64,000 nucleotides of DNA from Zygnema cylindricum (lineage: Eukaryota; Streptophyta; Zygnematophyceae; Zygnematales; Zygnemataceae): the NCBI GenBank assembly GCA_037447655.1, contig JBBHKE010003364.1, positions 342,549 through 406,548 of the forward strand, given 5' to 3'. The translations under genes and the position numbers were made by a program. Below the pieces are notes generated by a model. The model worked only from the letters and a program-made list of their open reading frames with translations. It made no database searches and was not told the DNA's origin. Of this stretch, positions 1 to 11,514 are shown one piece after another. Each line of letters opens with the position of its first letter. Position 1 is the stretch's first letter.

Positions 1-727
1 AAGCACCTAAAAAGTATTCGGTCCTAAAGTTCGATTGAGTAAAGCAGAAAGTGAGCCAACAATTGATGTACCTTATAAAGAAGTACTTGGTTGCTTGATA
101 TATCTTAGTGTTGGAACTAGACCAGATATTTCAGCTGCTGTTAGCATTGGGATTAAATGTTTCCAAGCACCTAAAAAGTGTCATTGGGAGTGTCAAAAGA
201 ATTTTTAGATAATTGGTTGGAACCTTAAGTTATGGTTAAGTTTATAAGGCGGATTTAGAGTTAGATTGTTTTAAATATTGTGATTGCGATTGGGGTGGAG
301 ACTTCGACACCCGAAAGTCAACATTTGGTTACGTATTCGTTTTATATGGAGGTGCAATTTTGTGGGGTTTGAGGCTTCAACCTAAGGTGGCCTTGAATTC
401 GACAGAGGCCGAATAGATAGCGGCTGGCCATGCTGCAAAAGCTTCAATTAAGTTAAGAGAAATTTAAATGAGTTGGGAGTCTTTATTAAGTGTATGAAGT
501 TGTTTTCAGATAGTATGTCTAGTATTGCATTAGCTAAGAATCTAATGTTTCATAAAAGAACTAAGCACATTACGATTCAGTGGCATTTTGTTAGAGACTT
601 AGTAAATGCTAATGAGATTGAGTTCATATTTGTACCTAGGGGCGAAGAAGTAGCTGACATGTTAACAAAAGTTGTTATGTATGATGTCTTTGTGAGAGGA
701 AGGCCCAAGTTAAAATTATTTTAGGTT
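1..727 (+). pseudogene. Ty1/copia RT C-terminus and RNase H remnant
   Basis: This is the 3' end of a copia pol gene that enters from the left edge. Around 70-200 the translation resembles the copia RT-RNase H connection (a motif like GTRPDISAAVSI), but frames break repeatedly. From 473 to 724 an open stretch matches, residue by residue with substitutions, the last 80 or so residues of the copia polyprotein that ends at 59986: SDSMSSIALAKN, then KRTKHI..QWHFVRDL, then a C-terminal GRPKLKLF. That places it in the same family as copia H at 54610-60669, but as an older, more diverged copy. The RNase H catalytic region is frame-shifted and contains stops, so no active enzyme is possible. The start codon implied at 473 is not a real start, because the reading frame is internal. 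Confidence 0.8.
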
Positions 728-751
728 TGGTTAACTTTAAGTATAGATAAA

Positions 752-767
752 AAATTTAGAGGGGGGT
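752..767 (+). other. Polypurine tract of left-edge copia remnant
   Basis: A purine run with six consecutive G residues lies directly before a TG dinucleotide. This is the expected plus-strand primer site immediately 5' of a 3' LTR. Confidence 0.6.
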
Positions 768-1330
768 TGTAAGAACATCCAATTTGTGAATCTTTGTTAC
801 GTAATGTTGGTTTGTAGTTTGTGTGGTTAGATTTAGTCGTGAGTCATTTCGCGAATTTGGTTTTGTTTTATTTAGTTTGATTTAGTATTTGTTACGTGTG
901 CGTTTAACATGTACATGATTAGATTTGATTCGATTTGTTTAGTTTGTTTGATTTTTAGATTTGTACTTGGGGAAGTTTCGTTTCGCACGACGAACGCGTA
1001 GTATTTTCGTTTCGTGTAAGTTAAGTTTCCCGTACAAGACTTTGTTATCTTCGTTTCTCGTTGTACCATATTTGCTTCTAAGAACATTGTGACGCTTCTA
1101 GAGATAGTGTTCTAGATTAATTCCAAGGTTGAGTTAAAAAGCCATCGTGTGAGTGTGGTAGAATCAATTAGGAATTAAATCAACAATGAATTAACAGAAG
1201 TTTTTAAATCAAGATCGCGTTAATATTAGTTTGTTTTATTGAGTATTTTATTTGCATATATCTTGGATTATGAGTTTTCAATGTGTTGTACTCTTTGATT
1301 TATTTTCAATTTTGCTTACGGATTGAGACA
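768..1330 (+). repeat. 3' LTR of left-edge copia remnant
   Basis: The LTR is inferred from position, after the pol tail and polypurine tract. It starts TGTAAGAACATCC and has a plausible CA end at 1330, where the text (TTTTGCTTACGG.. then GAGACA) resembles the end of the copia H LTR (TTTTGCTTAAGATC.. CTACA). The length of 563 bp is somewhat shorter than the 650 bp LTR of copia H. The right boundary is the weakest part of the call, because no second LTR copy lies in the window to compare with. Confidence 0.5.
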
Positions 1331-3754
1331 TTTATGTAATTGTGAGCGCATTCTGATTGACTCTTATTCGTATCAACCATTACCTGTTAAAATATAACAA
1401 AATCGATAGTACTGTTGTTGCAACATCAAGCTTCGGCATCGCCACTCATAATTTTTACATGCACTACGTTTTTCCGTATAGTGCGATTTTTGTGTACGAT
1501 AGTACAAGAAAGAAACAAAACTGAGCACATCTACTAGTGCCTTTTTGCAATTCCGACATCTCCATGTACTTGACCAATGATCATTTTTGCTAATGACGTA
1601 CGATGGGTTGTATCCCGTTCGTTTGTATGATCATGTGACGCACAAAGCGACTCACGTGAGTGGGTGTTATTGAACTGTACATTGCCAATCGTTAATAGCT
1701 ATTATAAATTATTAGTGTTAAAAATTAATTAGCGTTATCAACTCTAATCTGAGTTTTTAAAGATTTTGCAAAAGAGAGTTTACTCTTAATGATCCATAAG
1801 ATTGATTAGGGTACAACGGATCTGCCACTAGGATCTCCAAATACAAAATTTGACAAATCATACACCGTCGCGTCTTTTTACTCTAATTAATTCATAACTC
1901 TAATTTGGGTTTTTTCACGTATAATTTATACGCTATCAATATCTCTACACTAAAATAGGTAGAATTTCTATCTGCCTTTTTACGAGTGTCGTTTTACGTG
2001 AGATCGTAATTATTTTAATCCATGTTTTGTACTTTTTTACTCAGCAAAGTACCATTTTGTACGGACTAACACCTCCGTACATCACACTATTCAAAAATAT
2101 ATAAAATTAAAATTATTAACGATGATTCACCAAAACATTAAATAAAGACCAATTAGTGTTATTAATTCTATTTCAGGTTTTGGTGTCAAAATTTGGGGTT
2201 GTCGATAAAGCGTTCAAAACGCTAATAACAATTGGTTAAGTAGCTCATATGGAAGGAATTTGTACGTACAATTTTTACTAACAAATACCCCTTTACATTT
2301 GACCTTCGCTCATAGTGGAGCGTCTGCCACGAGTACGTGAAAGATGAGCCTAGCGAAGATGTAATTCTTGGGATTTCATTTGAGGCGACTCACCGTACAA
2401 TGACATTCGTAAATAGAGGTTTGATGTAAAATGGCTTATAATCGTGCTCCATCACGCAAACAATGAGGTTGTTTACTAGAAAACATGTTTTTCCATACTA
2501 CGCCCTACTGTTTTTTTTCCTTTTTTATGGTACTTGTTTACTCGATATTTGACAAGATTCTCCAACCTTTTGGGCAAAAATTTAGACCAATCGATTTTAA
2601 GATTTGAAGCAAACGCTCTTTTTGTCATGTGAGTGGACAGTCTTATCAATTGTCCTCAAGAGGACACTTTCCACACAATCGACGGGTCTTATTTGTACAC
2701 TTGTAAAAGTCAAAGTTGGTCCACAATGGACGTGAAGTAACAAACTAAATTGTGGCAAAGGGCGTGTGCCTTTTGACAACAAATCCACCCTCTTCGAGGA
2801 TAGAATTTTGGTTGAAAGACATGTTATCACGCAATAATAGATGAGAATACAAATGGTACATTCATGAGCCATATGGTACATTCATGATTGGTTGTACAAA
2901 TTTTCTTTTGGGTTTCGCAATCATTGGTGCAACGACAAAGACAAGAACGTCAAAATTGTGCATTCGCATAAAGCTCATGGATATTTTAATCATCTTTAAG
3001 CCGTAGAGATACGTCGTTTCGATTTCGTAATGTTCACATCTTTCAATATTCCTTGTCGGGCGAAGACGTGGTTCCAATTACAATCCACCACGTAAGCAAT
3101 TGGTGCCTCGTTAGCACAATTTGATGGAGAAGTGATACACATATCACTGCTATTAAACATGTCTGTACCATTACGGGAAACACTTGATGGACTACGACCC
3201 TTAGGGGGTATCCCCATGTATTAAAGCATCGAATTACTTTTGTCGTTTTCCCCCAAAATTGAATCATTAACAAGAAAAACTCCTGTCATACAAAAAAATA
3301 CTTTTACCATAGTACAGTGAACGTCTATTCGATATGTCAAACGCACTCTATGTTTGTCGTCATCTGAACTCATTTTAGAGTTTTCCTCTTTCTGAACCCG
3401 TAGGCGAGGGAATCTAGCCCATCAAAGTTAAAGTATCCCCTAGACGACAAATGACAAATGATCCACGCACGCACCACGAGAGTGGTAAAATTTCAGGACG
3501 AGGGAGAGTACTCCTTGTTTTTCTCCTAGCTTGTCACGCGCATGTACGCAAAAAATTGCAGGGTCACGGACCACCACTTTCATTCACGTGTCCTTTGTAG
3601 ACTTTTACGCTGTCGTCTCCACTCCCCTATCACTCTCACATTATTGCTTTTATCTCGCACTTGTTATACAATATTTGTTTAAAATGAAAGATCTTTGAAA
3701 TATGATTATGTTGACAATTTATAGGTTTATTTTTATGGATAGATTAAGATTAGT
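1331..3754. other. 2.4 kb without a recognisable gene
   Basis: AT-rich sequence with many stops in all frames. The short open frames between 2597 and 3273 overlap one another on the minus strand and show no domain motif. A 14-base string, ATGGTACATTCATG, occurs twice in close succession near 2853-2886. I see no LTR ends, inverted repeats or exon-like signals that I can defend. It may be old intergenic DNA or fully decayed transposon sequence. Confidence 0.6.
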
Positions 3755-4290
3755 TATAGATTGAGTGATCTGAGCTGATCGGGATATATCTAGATCAGTA
3801 ATAAAATCATCAAGCTTCTTATTCGACTATCGAGGCGCTTGTTTTAAACCATAAAGAGATTTAATCAACCTGCATACCTTACTCTTCTCTCCTTCCTCCA
3901 CAAATCCTTCGAGTTGTCTCATGAAGATCTCCTCTTCCAATTCTCCATGCAAAAAGACTGTTTTGATGTCCATCTAGTGCACTTCCATGTCTTCTGCTGC
4001 TGCTAGACTGAGTTGTATGCGGACAGAGGGAATTTGACGACCAAGGTAAAAGTTTCCTCGTAGTCGATTCCTTCTTTCTGTGTAAATCCTTTAGCCACTA
4101 ATCGGGCTTTGTAACGCTCAATGGTGTTATCCGGGTTAACTTTTAATTTGAAAACCCACTTACAACCGATTGGTTTCTGGTAAGGTGGACAATCCACCAA
4201 TTCCCAAGTATTGGCTGCCATAATTGAGGCCATCTCCTCATTGATGGATGTCTTCCACCGGTTCTTTTTTGGACAAGTCATCTCCTCTCC
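3755..4290 (-). pseudogene. RT N-terminal fragment of copia E
   Basis: From 4281 down to 4003 the translation carries the canonical start of copia reverse transcriptase: WKTSINEEMASI, TWELVDCP, CKWVFKLK, then [11 protein letters not shown] and GIDYEET. Downstream (4002-3755) the frame is shifted, but recognisable RT text continues to the point aligned with the DHS(I/V)Y motif, just before the catalytic YVDD. The sequence stops there, so the RT active site itself is lost. The equivalent region of element B (9540-10100) is the closest relative in the window. Confidence 0.8.
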
Positions 4291-4341
4291 ATAAGTCTGA
4301 GGTTCATTTTGATGAGATAGTTTTGTTACCTTGTTATTATC

Positions 4342-5330
4342 CTATTTTTCTTGCAATATTTTGCTACTTCTTTTTCCCCCCTCAAAATCTGTGGCCGGAA
4401 TAGATGGTTCTCGTGGGTTCTTTCGAACAATCTCGGCTTCTCCCCTGTCCTTTAATTTCGAATCGGTTTCCACCACATCTTTCGCTCTGGGTAGATTTTT
4501 CGCTGGAGTTTCCGCAGCCGAATCCTTTTCGGTCTGATTTCTACTTGCAAGAATGTCATCTTCTCTAAAACTTGGATAGCTAGGAAGCTCAAAGTCATCA
4601 GAATTTTCCGAGCCAAATCTGATTTTTACTAACATTGTATACTTGAAGGGATCCACAAAATTTCTTTCATCCATAACTACTAGATGCTTTACTAAGATTA
4701 TATCTTCCCTTTTTAGATCATAAACTCTATATCTTGTAACATCCTCATCATATCCTAATACGTATCTCGGCTTTCCTTTAGGATCTAGCTTCCAATTAGA
4801 CGGATCTGTATCTAGACTGAATACTTGACTACCGAAAACCTTTAAGTGAGATATGTTTGGTTTCGGGTCGGTCCATATCTCATAAGGTGTTTGACCTTTT
4901 ATAGCTGAAGTAAGAACTCTATTTTTGAGGTAATTAGCACAGTTCATTCCTTCTGCCCAAAACCTTTTTCCTATCTCATTATCCGACAACATACTTCAAA
5001 CACTATCACTTAGTGTCATATTTAATATTTGAGCTACCCCATTCTGTTCCAAGTTTTCTGGAACTGTCTTTTGGTGTTGGACTCCATCTTCCCTCAAAAA
5101 ATCCTCAAACTGGCTAGAAGTATACTCTCCACCATCGTCACTCTTTATTCTCTTGATAAGAGTTTCATGGAGTTTTTCGCTCCATGCTCTATATTGTCTA
5201 AAACAATCCTGAGCTTCTGACTTGTTTTTCCAAAAAATACACCCTGGAATACCGAGACCAATCATCAGTGATATTCATCATAAATCTCTTCCCCCCCGGT
5301 GAGGGCACTTTGGACGGTCCCCAAATATCT
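4342..5330 (-). pseudogene. Integrase core and C-terminus of copia E
   Basis: Two open stretches make up this part. The first (5265-4996) carries part of the DDE core, with the DDGGEYTS block that holds the second catalytic aspartate and the following QKTVPENLEQNGVA block. In active relatives this second block has PENPEQNGVAER; here the end is altered. The second stretch (4992-4342) holds the integrase C-terminal region with TPYEIWT, FGSQVFSLD, GYDEDVTRYRVYD and a charged tail rich in serine and glutamate. Frames are broken at about 4993. It functions, when intact, in cDNA insertion. This copy is dead. Confidence 0.8.
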
Positions 5331-5374
5331 CTGAGTACTAAATCTATAATTTTTCCTCCCTTATAGGTGGTTGT

Positions 5375-6132
5375 TTAGGGAAAGGCTAATTTGTGTGCTT
5401 TACATTGAGCAAATCCACTACAATCACTTATATTCTCACTCTCACCAAACTCAATCCCTACCACCACTCCCATCTTTTTCATCTCACTTGATTTATCTAG
5501 ATTCACATGCCCGAGCCTCTTATGCCACATCATTATATCATGAACACCAGCATAATAAATTTTATTCTTTTCATTGCTTAATATCAGCCTAAACATTCCT
5601 TGGCTACCTTTTTCAGCTGTGAAATAGACTTCCTCCTCAAAACTAGTAGTAAAGACTCCTTTCCTAGTGCAAGTATCAAAACCGTTTTCATCTAATACAA
5701 ACGTAGAGATGAGACTTTTGTTAAGCTCCAGAATAAACAATACATCAGAGAATGTAAGTATGGATTTCTTTCCTTCTACTAACACTTTCAGATCTATAGA
5801 TCCTACAAGAGTACTAATGACTGTCCTCCCATATCCGTACTCTATCTCTACGGTGGGAATATTTCTTATCTTAGTGAACAATTGTTTATCCTTACACATG
5901 AGCATGGAGGCACTTGAATCTACAATCCAGCCTGCTTCACCTTTCAATCCACCGAAAGCACATTTCTTTTATCGTGGAATTTCTACTTCGTTCGTCGTTT
6001 CCAACTCCTCATCTAATAGGAGCTCATCGTCCTCGTCTTCGGATTCCACCTCATGTACCTAAGTCACAAGGGCCTTTTCTTTCCTCTCGGGGTTCCACCA
6101 GTCTACCCCTCTTTTAACCGAAGCTTGGTTAA
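5375..6132 (-). pseudogene. Protease and integrase zinc-binding region of copia E
   Basis: The 190-codon open stretch 5947-5375 begins with the aspartic protease site WIVDSSASM and ends with the integrase HHCC region: MMWHKRLGHVNLDKSSEMKK followed by SDCSGFAQCKAHKLAFP. The protease motif is D-S-S-A rather than the usual D-[ST]-G-A; the same S replaces G in element B. In the zinc region the second cysteine of the expected CxxC is displaced (SGFAQC versus CSGCAQG in B). Upstream, 5948-6132, an acidic linker (E/D-rich) joins it to gag. Confidence 0.8.
6128..6132 (+). repeat. Left target-site duplication of gypsy A
   Basis: GTTAA precedes the 5' LTR of gypsy A and GTTAG follows its 3' LTR at 21649-21653. 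Four of five bases match, and the flanking copia sequence is continuous across the junction, so this is the insertion site of A in E. Confidence 0.75.
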
Positions 6133-6615
6133 TGTAATAGGGTTACAGGATTCAGGTAGTTAGTGGCTAGTGCTAGGCTGCTATAGTTGCGATTCTAGAG
6201 CAGCACAGCTGCGACTCCAGACCAGCGCAGCGTAGCAGCATAGCAACTTAGCAGCGTAACAAGTTGGTAGCGCCGCAACATAGCAGCGCAACATAGCAAC
6301 GGCGAAGAATGTAGATGGAGCTATATAGTTCTAGAAGGAAGTTTTAGATAGGTCTCGGTTGACCGTGAAGGTCCACGTGTACAGCTGTACAATACTAAGA
6401 TGACTAGCAGTTAGTTAGTTTAAATAGTCAGGTGGGCTTGTGAATAGAGTACCTCAAGTAAACCTACGCAGCTAGCGAAACCATGTACTCTCTTCCAAGT
6501 AATAAAGCGCAACCTTGTCTGTTAGTACCGTGCTCCTACTGTTGCTACGTGAAGATCCTTGGTGTTTTCCGCTGTGTATTGTGTCGTGTTGTGGTGTATT
6601 GTTGCCTCTTTTACA
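6133..6615 (+). repeat. 5' LTR of gypsy A
   Basis: It starts TGTAATAGGG and ends CTCTTTTACA, followed by one base and the primer site. Its 5' third (about 6185-6310) is built from degenerate GCAGC/GCAAC/TAGCA repeats, a feature shared with the LTRs of element C. The 3' LTR at 21166 has the same length but shows clear divergence, so insertion is old relative to copia H. Confidence 0.9.
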
Positions 6616-6616
6616 C

Positions 6617-6628
6617 TGGTATCTGAGC
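6617..6628 (+). other. Primer-binding site of gypsy A
   Basis: TGGTATCTGAGC lies one base after the LTR end. It differs by one base from TGGTATCGGAGC at the primer sites of gypsy C and copia H, and resembles the initiator-Met tRNA 3' end used by most plant LTR elements. Confidence 0.85.
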
Positions 6629-6649
6629 AATTACCCGTGACTCGACAGC

Positions 6650-7474
6650 ATGGATGAACACGGCGTATCCACTACAAAAATGTTAGCGCAAGTTCTCAGG
6701 GAGTTTGAAAGTGTGAGATTACAGAACGCACAGATGAGTAACACCGTCACAGCCTTGGAGTCTCGTCTAGGGGAGCGACCTCATGGAGGCATAGGGAGAG
6801 ACTCCCGGAGACCGAAATTAAGGCTTCACGACGAGTTTGACCCTGCAAGATAGAAGAACCTTGACTCATGGCTATTCTCCGTGGCGAACTATCTCGAGAA
6901 TTTTCCTAGCCTATCGGATCGTGAGAAAATTCGCTACGAGGGCGGTCTTCTTAAAGGGGCAGCGGGAGCTTAGTGGAAAACATTGGTGGAGGACCATGAG
7001 TTACCAACCGTCTGGTCGCTCTTCCTTCAACTCCTCCGCGACACTTGGCAGCCCGTCAACACAGTGAAGGCGGCGAGAGATAAGATTGCAGTATTGAAGC
7101 AACAAACTTCAGTGATGGAGTTTACGCAGCGGTTCTTGGAGTACAAAGTTCAAATACCTACGATGACGGAGTATGAAGCCGTGGATCGCTACGTGAAGAG
7201 GCTTAAGTCGTGTATTCCTAGAGATGTGGAACAATGGCTTGCTCGGGAAAGCACAACTCCTACTCTATCGGCAATCATCCAGTTTGCGGAGCGGACAGAT
7301 TCAATCAACATTAACCTCCGGAGACCTTATCACTACGGGTCGAGCAGTAGCCGAGGACACGGACGAGACGAAGGTCTAACCCTCATGGAGCTCAACGCAA
7401 TTAATGAGGATAAGGAAGCGGTCAACATCCTGCGAAGAAAGAAGAAAACTACCAAGACCAAGACCAATAACTTA
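6650..7474 (+). pseudogene. Gag of gypsy A, N-terminal part
   Basis: The likely start is ATG 6650 (MDEHGVSTTKM). It gives the same N-terminus as gypsy C and sits 22 bases after the primer site. One frame runs to 7474 with two in-frame TAG codons, at 6851 and at 6971. Element C has tryptophan at the second position. The retrotransposon capsid region is recognisable from W..LFLQLLRDTW through ..EFTQRFLEYKVQIPTM to RDVEQWL. The protein would form the nucleocapsid particle. The reading frame is then cut by copia B, and the zinc knuckle resumes at 13969. Confidence 0.85.
7470..7474 (+). repeat. Left target-site duplication of copia B
   Basis: ACTTA directly before the LTR at 7475 and again at 13964-13968 directly after the other LTR. 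This is a perfect 5-bp duplication within gypsy A gag. Confidence 0.9.
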
Positions 7475-8526
7475 TGAAACTCTAAGACCTCCATAAGTCC
7501 TCAGAGTGGACAGCTTCCAAGAAGCCTCTAGGATAATCCTGACCCCTTTGTGTTTCAGCAAAATCAACTGCCACCCTGGCACATAAAAACTCTGACCACC
7601 TGCACCCTTGTGAAGGCAAGACTCCCTTGAGTCGATAGCAAAAAGAATCTCTGAATTTGCTCCCCTGAACAAAAAGTTATGGAGGGTCAAAGTAAACCTT
7701 TTGTACAGAAGCTCTTTGGGAGAGAGGGTCCTATCTTCTAATTTTTCTAAGTCCTATCTCTCTCACAAACTCTATCTACTGATGTACGGAACTAATCACA
7801 ATACAGTTCCTTACGCAAAAATACAGCTGCCGGTATACTTTATGTACGGACATTGTAGGACATGGCCTAAATGTTCACACGTGGAATGTCCGGATTCGCT
7901 CCTTTAATCCTCGAAGATGCCGCGCTCCAATGTAACATCGCCACGTGTCATCCGATGTGGCGATGCCCACAAACCGCCGAATTCTTTTTCCGCGATCTCG
8001 GAGCTAATTCCGGCCGTCTGATTAAACTCGCATTTGATCGTAGCCGTAATAAATACATGCTCGGTATTTGTTTCGCTTACGAAATCTATGCGCGGTATTG
8101 ATTCTTTATCCGTACCGCAATTTGTACTTTTACATACCAGATCTATGTATCCCGTTAACAGTTATAGTTAAATGATTTATCCTACGAATTAATGTTTAAT
8201 TAATTATCGTACTATATAATACGTAAGACAACTTCTAGATCTAACGGCTAAGGCTACCGGCTATCTACTATCTGTCGGCCGGCAAGTACTAGGATCAAAT
8301 CTTGTGGCCGGCATATACCTTTTAGTAAATAATCTCCTCCCTAACTAGTATAAATTTCCCGTAAACCTCAGGATAGCCTAGGTAGCCATGGCTCTAGCTT
8401 CCTCTCCAATTTCTCAGTGAATGCGACAAGTTTGAGAGTTTGGAGAGAGAAGTTAGAGGTAGACTGCCTCAGCTTTTTTATTTCTAGTCAGACCTAGAAA
8501 ATACTTAAAAACCATTAATTTCTACA
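7475..8526 (-). repeat. 3' LTR of copia B (1052 bp)
   Basis: On the plus strand it begins TGAAACTCTAAG and ends TTTCTACA, that is TGTAGA..TTTCA when read in the element sense. A plus-strand tRNA-like module lies at 8244-8312, antisense to the element. Confidence 0.9.
8244..8312 (+). other. tRNA-like module in copia B 3' LTR
   Basis: A GGCTAAGGCTACCGG block is followed some 45 bases later by TAGGATCAAATCTTG. The second block has the shape of a T-arm (short stem, 7-base loop ATCAAAT), although here the stem is imperfect. The order resembles a Pol III internal promoter (A box, then B box). It is antisense to the LTR. It is the same module as at 13684, 23315, 38944, 49268 and 52716. It is probably not a working tRNA gene. 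Confidence 0.4.
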
Positions 8527-8540
8527 CTCCCCTTATTTTC
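8527..8540 (-). other. Polypurine tract of copia B
   Basis: On the element strand this reads AAAATAAGGGGAG immediately before the 3' LTR. The corresponding site of the relative at 52502-52515 is AAAATAAGGGTAG. Confidence 0.8.
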
Positions 8541-8677
8541 TAGTCAATCTCTAATTTCATACCACACTTCTCCCTGCAGAAAATTAGCTTAGGGGAAGGC
8601 ACAGGTTTGGTCATCATATCTGCTACCATCTCACTATCTGGTCGGTACTCTAAACTGATAATTTTATTTTCTACGTT

Positions 8678-10130
8678 CTATCTAACAAAGCTGAGTCTAA
8701 TGTCCATTTTTTTGGCTTTAAAATGATGTTTAGGATTGGCAAAAATAGCAATTGGTGCCTGATTATCACAAAATGTTTTCTGCACACCACTTTTAAGATG
8801 ACCAAGTTCACCAAGTAAAGACTTGACCCACATCAATTCTTTTACAGCAGAGCAAGTGGCCATATACTCAGCATCCATGGTGGACTGAGCAATAACCTTT
8901 TGCTGTTTGCTACTCCAACTGTAAGCCCCATAACCCACATATAATACATATCCAGAAGTGCATCTCCTCATCGGAGCATCACCATAACTAGCATCACTCC
9001 AAGTAGTGATGTCAGTATTCTCCCCACCCAAATGCAACCATAGATCCCTAGTTCCTATCAAGTATCAAAGGACTCTCTTAGCTGCCTCCCAATCCCTCTT
9101 AGTGGGAGCATATAGACGCTAAATTCGGCCGGGTACAATTCGTAAAATAGATTAGACTTCCCACTACTTGCCTGTAAGGAATAGTCTGCATTAACTTCTG
9201 TTGTTCTGGAGATAATTCCTCATCTAAGACTATGACTTCTTCTTCCTCACTCCCCTCACTTCCCTTCTTCAATTTTATTGGAGTTGTACAACTATTAGCT
9301 TTATCCATTTGAAATTTTTCAAGCATGTTCTCTATTGCTTCCTTTTAAGTCAATCTTATATTTTTTCTTTTTCGGTCTCTCTCTACTTGAATTCCCAAAA
9401 TATATTTTGCTTCCCCCATATCCTTCATTTCAAATCTCCCCTTAAGATCGGTTTTCAGTTTGTTAATTTATTCCATTGATTACTTAAAACAAGCAAATCA
9501 TCAACATAAATTGCAATAAATATAAAACCTTCCTCATCTTCGAAAACATAGATTGAGTGATCTGAGCTAATCCCGATATATCCCAGACCGATAAAAAACT
9601 CATCAAGCTTCTTATTCCACTGTCGAGGCGCCTGTTTCAAACCATAAAGAGATTTAATCAGCCGGCATACCTTACTCTCCTATTCTTCTTCGACAAACCC
9701 TTCGGGTTGTCGCATGAAGATCTCCTCTTCCAATTCTCCATGCAAAAAGGTTGTTTTGATGTCCATCTAGTGCACTTCCATGTCTTCCGCTGCTGCCAGG
9801 TTAAGAAGTATGCGGACGGAGGGAAATCTGACCACCGGGGAAAAGGTTTCCTCGTAGTCAATTCCCTCCTTTTGTGTAAATCCCTTTGCCACTAGTCGGG
9901 CCTTCTAGAGCTCGATTGTGTTATGTGGGTTCAGTTTTAATTTGAAAACCCACTTACAACCGATTGGTTTTCGGTTAGGTGGACAATCCACCTGCTCCCA
10001 AGTATCGGCTGCCATAATTGAGGCCATCTCTTCATTGATGGTGTCTTCCACCGATTTCTTTCTGGACAAGTCATCGCCTCTCCATAAGTTTGAGGTTCAT
10101 CTTGATGAGATAGTTTCGTTACCTTGTTAT
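8678..10130 (-). pseudogene. RT and RNase H of copia B
   Basis: Segments in order on the minus strand: the RT start (WKTP.., about 10070), the palm with KQAPRQWNKKLDEF and the intact catalytic IAIYVDDLLVLS (9640-9455), the connection PYRQVVGSLIYFTNCTRP (9326-9099), and RNase H from TWSDASYGDAPMRR through SSKQQKVIAQSTMDAEYMA to CDNQAPIAIFAN (9061-8678). The catalytic YVDD is preserved, but at least four frame changes or stops separate the pieces. The RNase H tail after position 8678 is cut by a stop relative to the relative at 52094-52501, which continues through VREKVENKII. Confidence 0.85.
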
Positions 10131-11500
10131 TAACCTGTTTTTCTTGCAGTCTTTTACTACTTCTCCTTCCACCCTCAAAATCTGAGGCCGGAATAGATGG
10201 TTCTCGTGAATTCTTTCGAACAAACTTGGTTTCTCCCCTATCCCTTGATTCCGAATCAATTTCCACCACGTCTTCCGATTCGGGTAGAGTTGTCATAGGA
10301 GTTTCCACAACCGAGTCCTTTTCAGTCTGATTTGTACCTGCAAGAATGTTATCGTCTCTAAAACCTAGATATTTAGGAAGCACAAAGTCATCATAATTTT
10401 CTGACTCAAATCTGATTTTTACTGACTTTGTATATTTGAAGGGATCCACAGACTTTCCTTCATCCATAACTACTAGATGTTTTACTAAGATTATATCTTC
10501 CCTTTTTAGATCATAAACTCTATATCCTTTAACATCTTCATCATATCCTAATATGTATCCCGGTTTTCCTTTAGGATCTAGCTTCCAATTAGACCGATCT
10601 GTATCTAGACTGAATACTTGACTGCCAAAAACCTTTAAGTGAGATATGTCTGGTTTCCGGCATGTCCATCTCTCATAAGGTGTTTGATCTTTTATAGCTG
10701 AAGTAAGAACTCTATTTTTTAGATAATTAGCACAGTTCATTGCTTTTGCCGAAAATCTTCTTCCTATCTTTTTTTCTGACAACATACTTCTAGCACCATC
10801 ACTTAGTGTTCTATTTAACCTTTCAGCTACCCCATTCTGTTCCGGATTTTCTGGAACAGTCTTTTGGTGTTGGACCCCATCTTCCTTCAGAAAATCCTCA
10901 AACTGGTTAAAAGTATACTCTCCACCATTGTCACTCCTTACTCTGTTGATTGAAGTTTCATGGAGTTTTTCGTCCCATGCTTTATATTGTCTAAAACAAT
11001 CCTCAGCTTATGACTTTTTTTTCAAAAAAATACACCCGAGAATACCGAGACCAATCATCAATTATAGTCATCATAAATCTCTTTCCCCCCGGTGAGGGCA
11101 CTCTAGCCGGTCCCCAAATATCTGTGTGTACTAGATCTAGAAGTTTTTCTCCCTTATAGGTGGTTATTTTAGGAAAGGGTAATCTGTGTGCTTTACCTTG
11201 AGCACACCCACTACAATCACTTATATCATCACTCTCACTGAACTGAATCCCTTCCACCACTCCCATCTTTTTCATCTCTCTTAACTTATCTAGATTCACA
11301 TGCCCAAGCCTCTTATGCCACATCATAATATCATGAACACTAGCATAATAAAGTTTCTTCATTTCATTACTTAAGATCAGCCTAAACATCCCATGGCTAC
11401 CTTTCTCAGCAATAAAATAGACATCCTCCTCAAAACTAGCAGTAAAGACTCCTTCCTTAGTGTTAGTGAAAAAACCCTTATCATCTAATGCAGATGTAGA
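9937..11500 (-). pseudogene. Integrase of copia B
   Basis: The stretch 11389-11003 contains the zinc-binding module (MMWHKRLGHVNLD.. then CSGCAQGKAH, all four ligands present) and the first catalytic aspartate (LVHTDIWGPA), then DDWSRYSRVYFF. After a frame break, 10785-9937 holds the C-terminal region: ANYLKNRVLTSAI, TPYERWT, FGSQVFSLDTD and a long acidic/serine linker running into RT. The middle part of the core (about 10990-10800) is readable only with frame changes. Integration of cDNA would be its role. Confidence 0.85.
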
Positions 11501-11514
11501 GATAAGGTTTTTGT

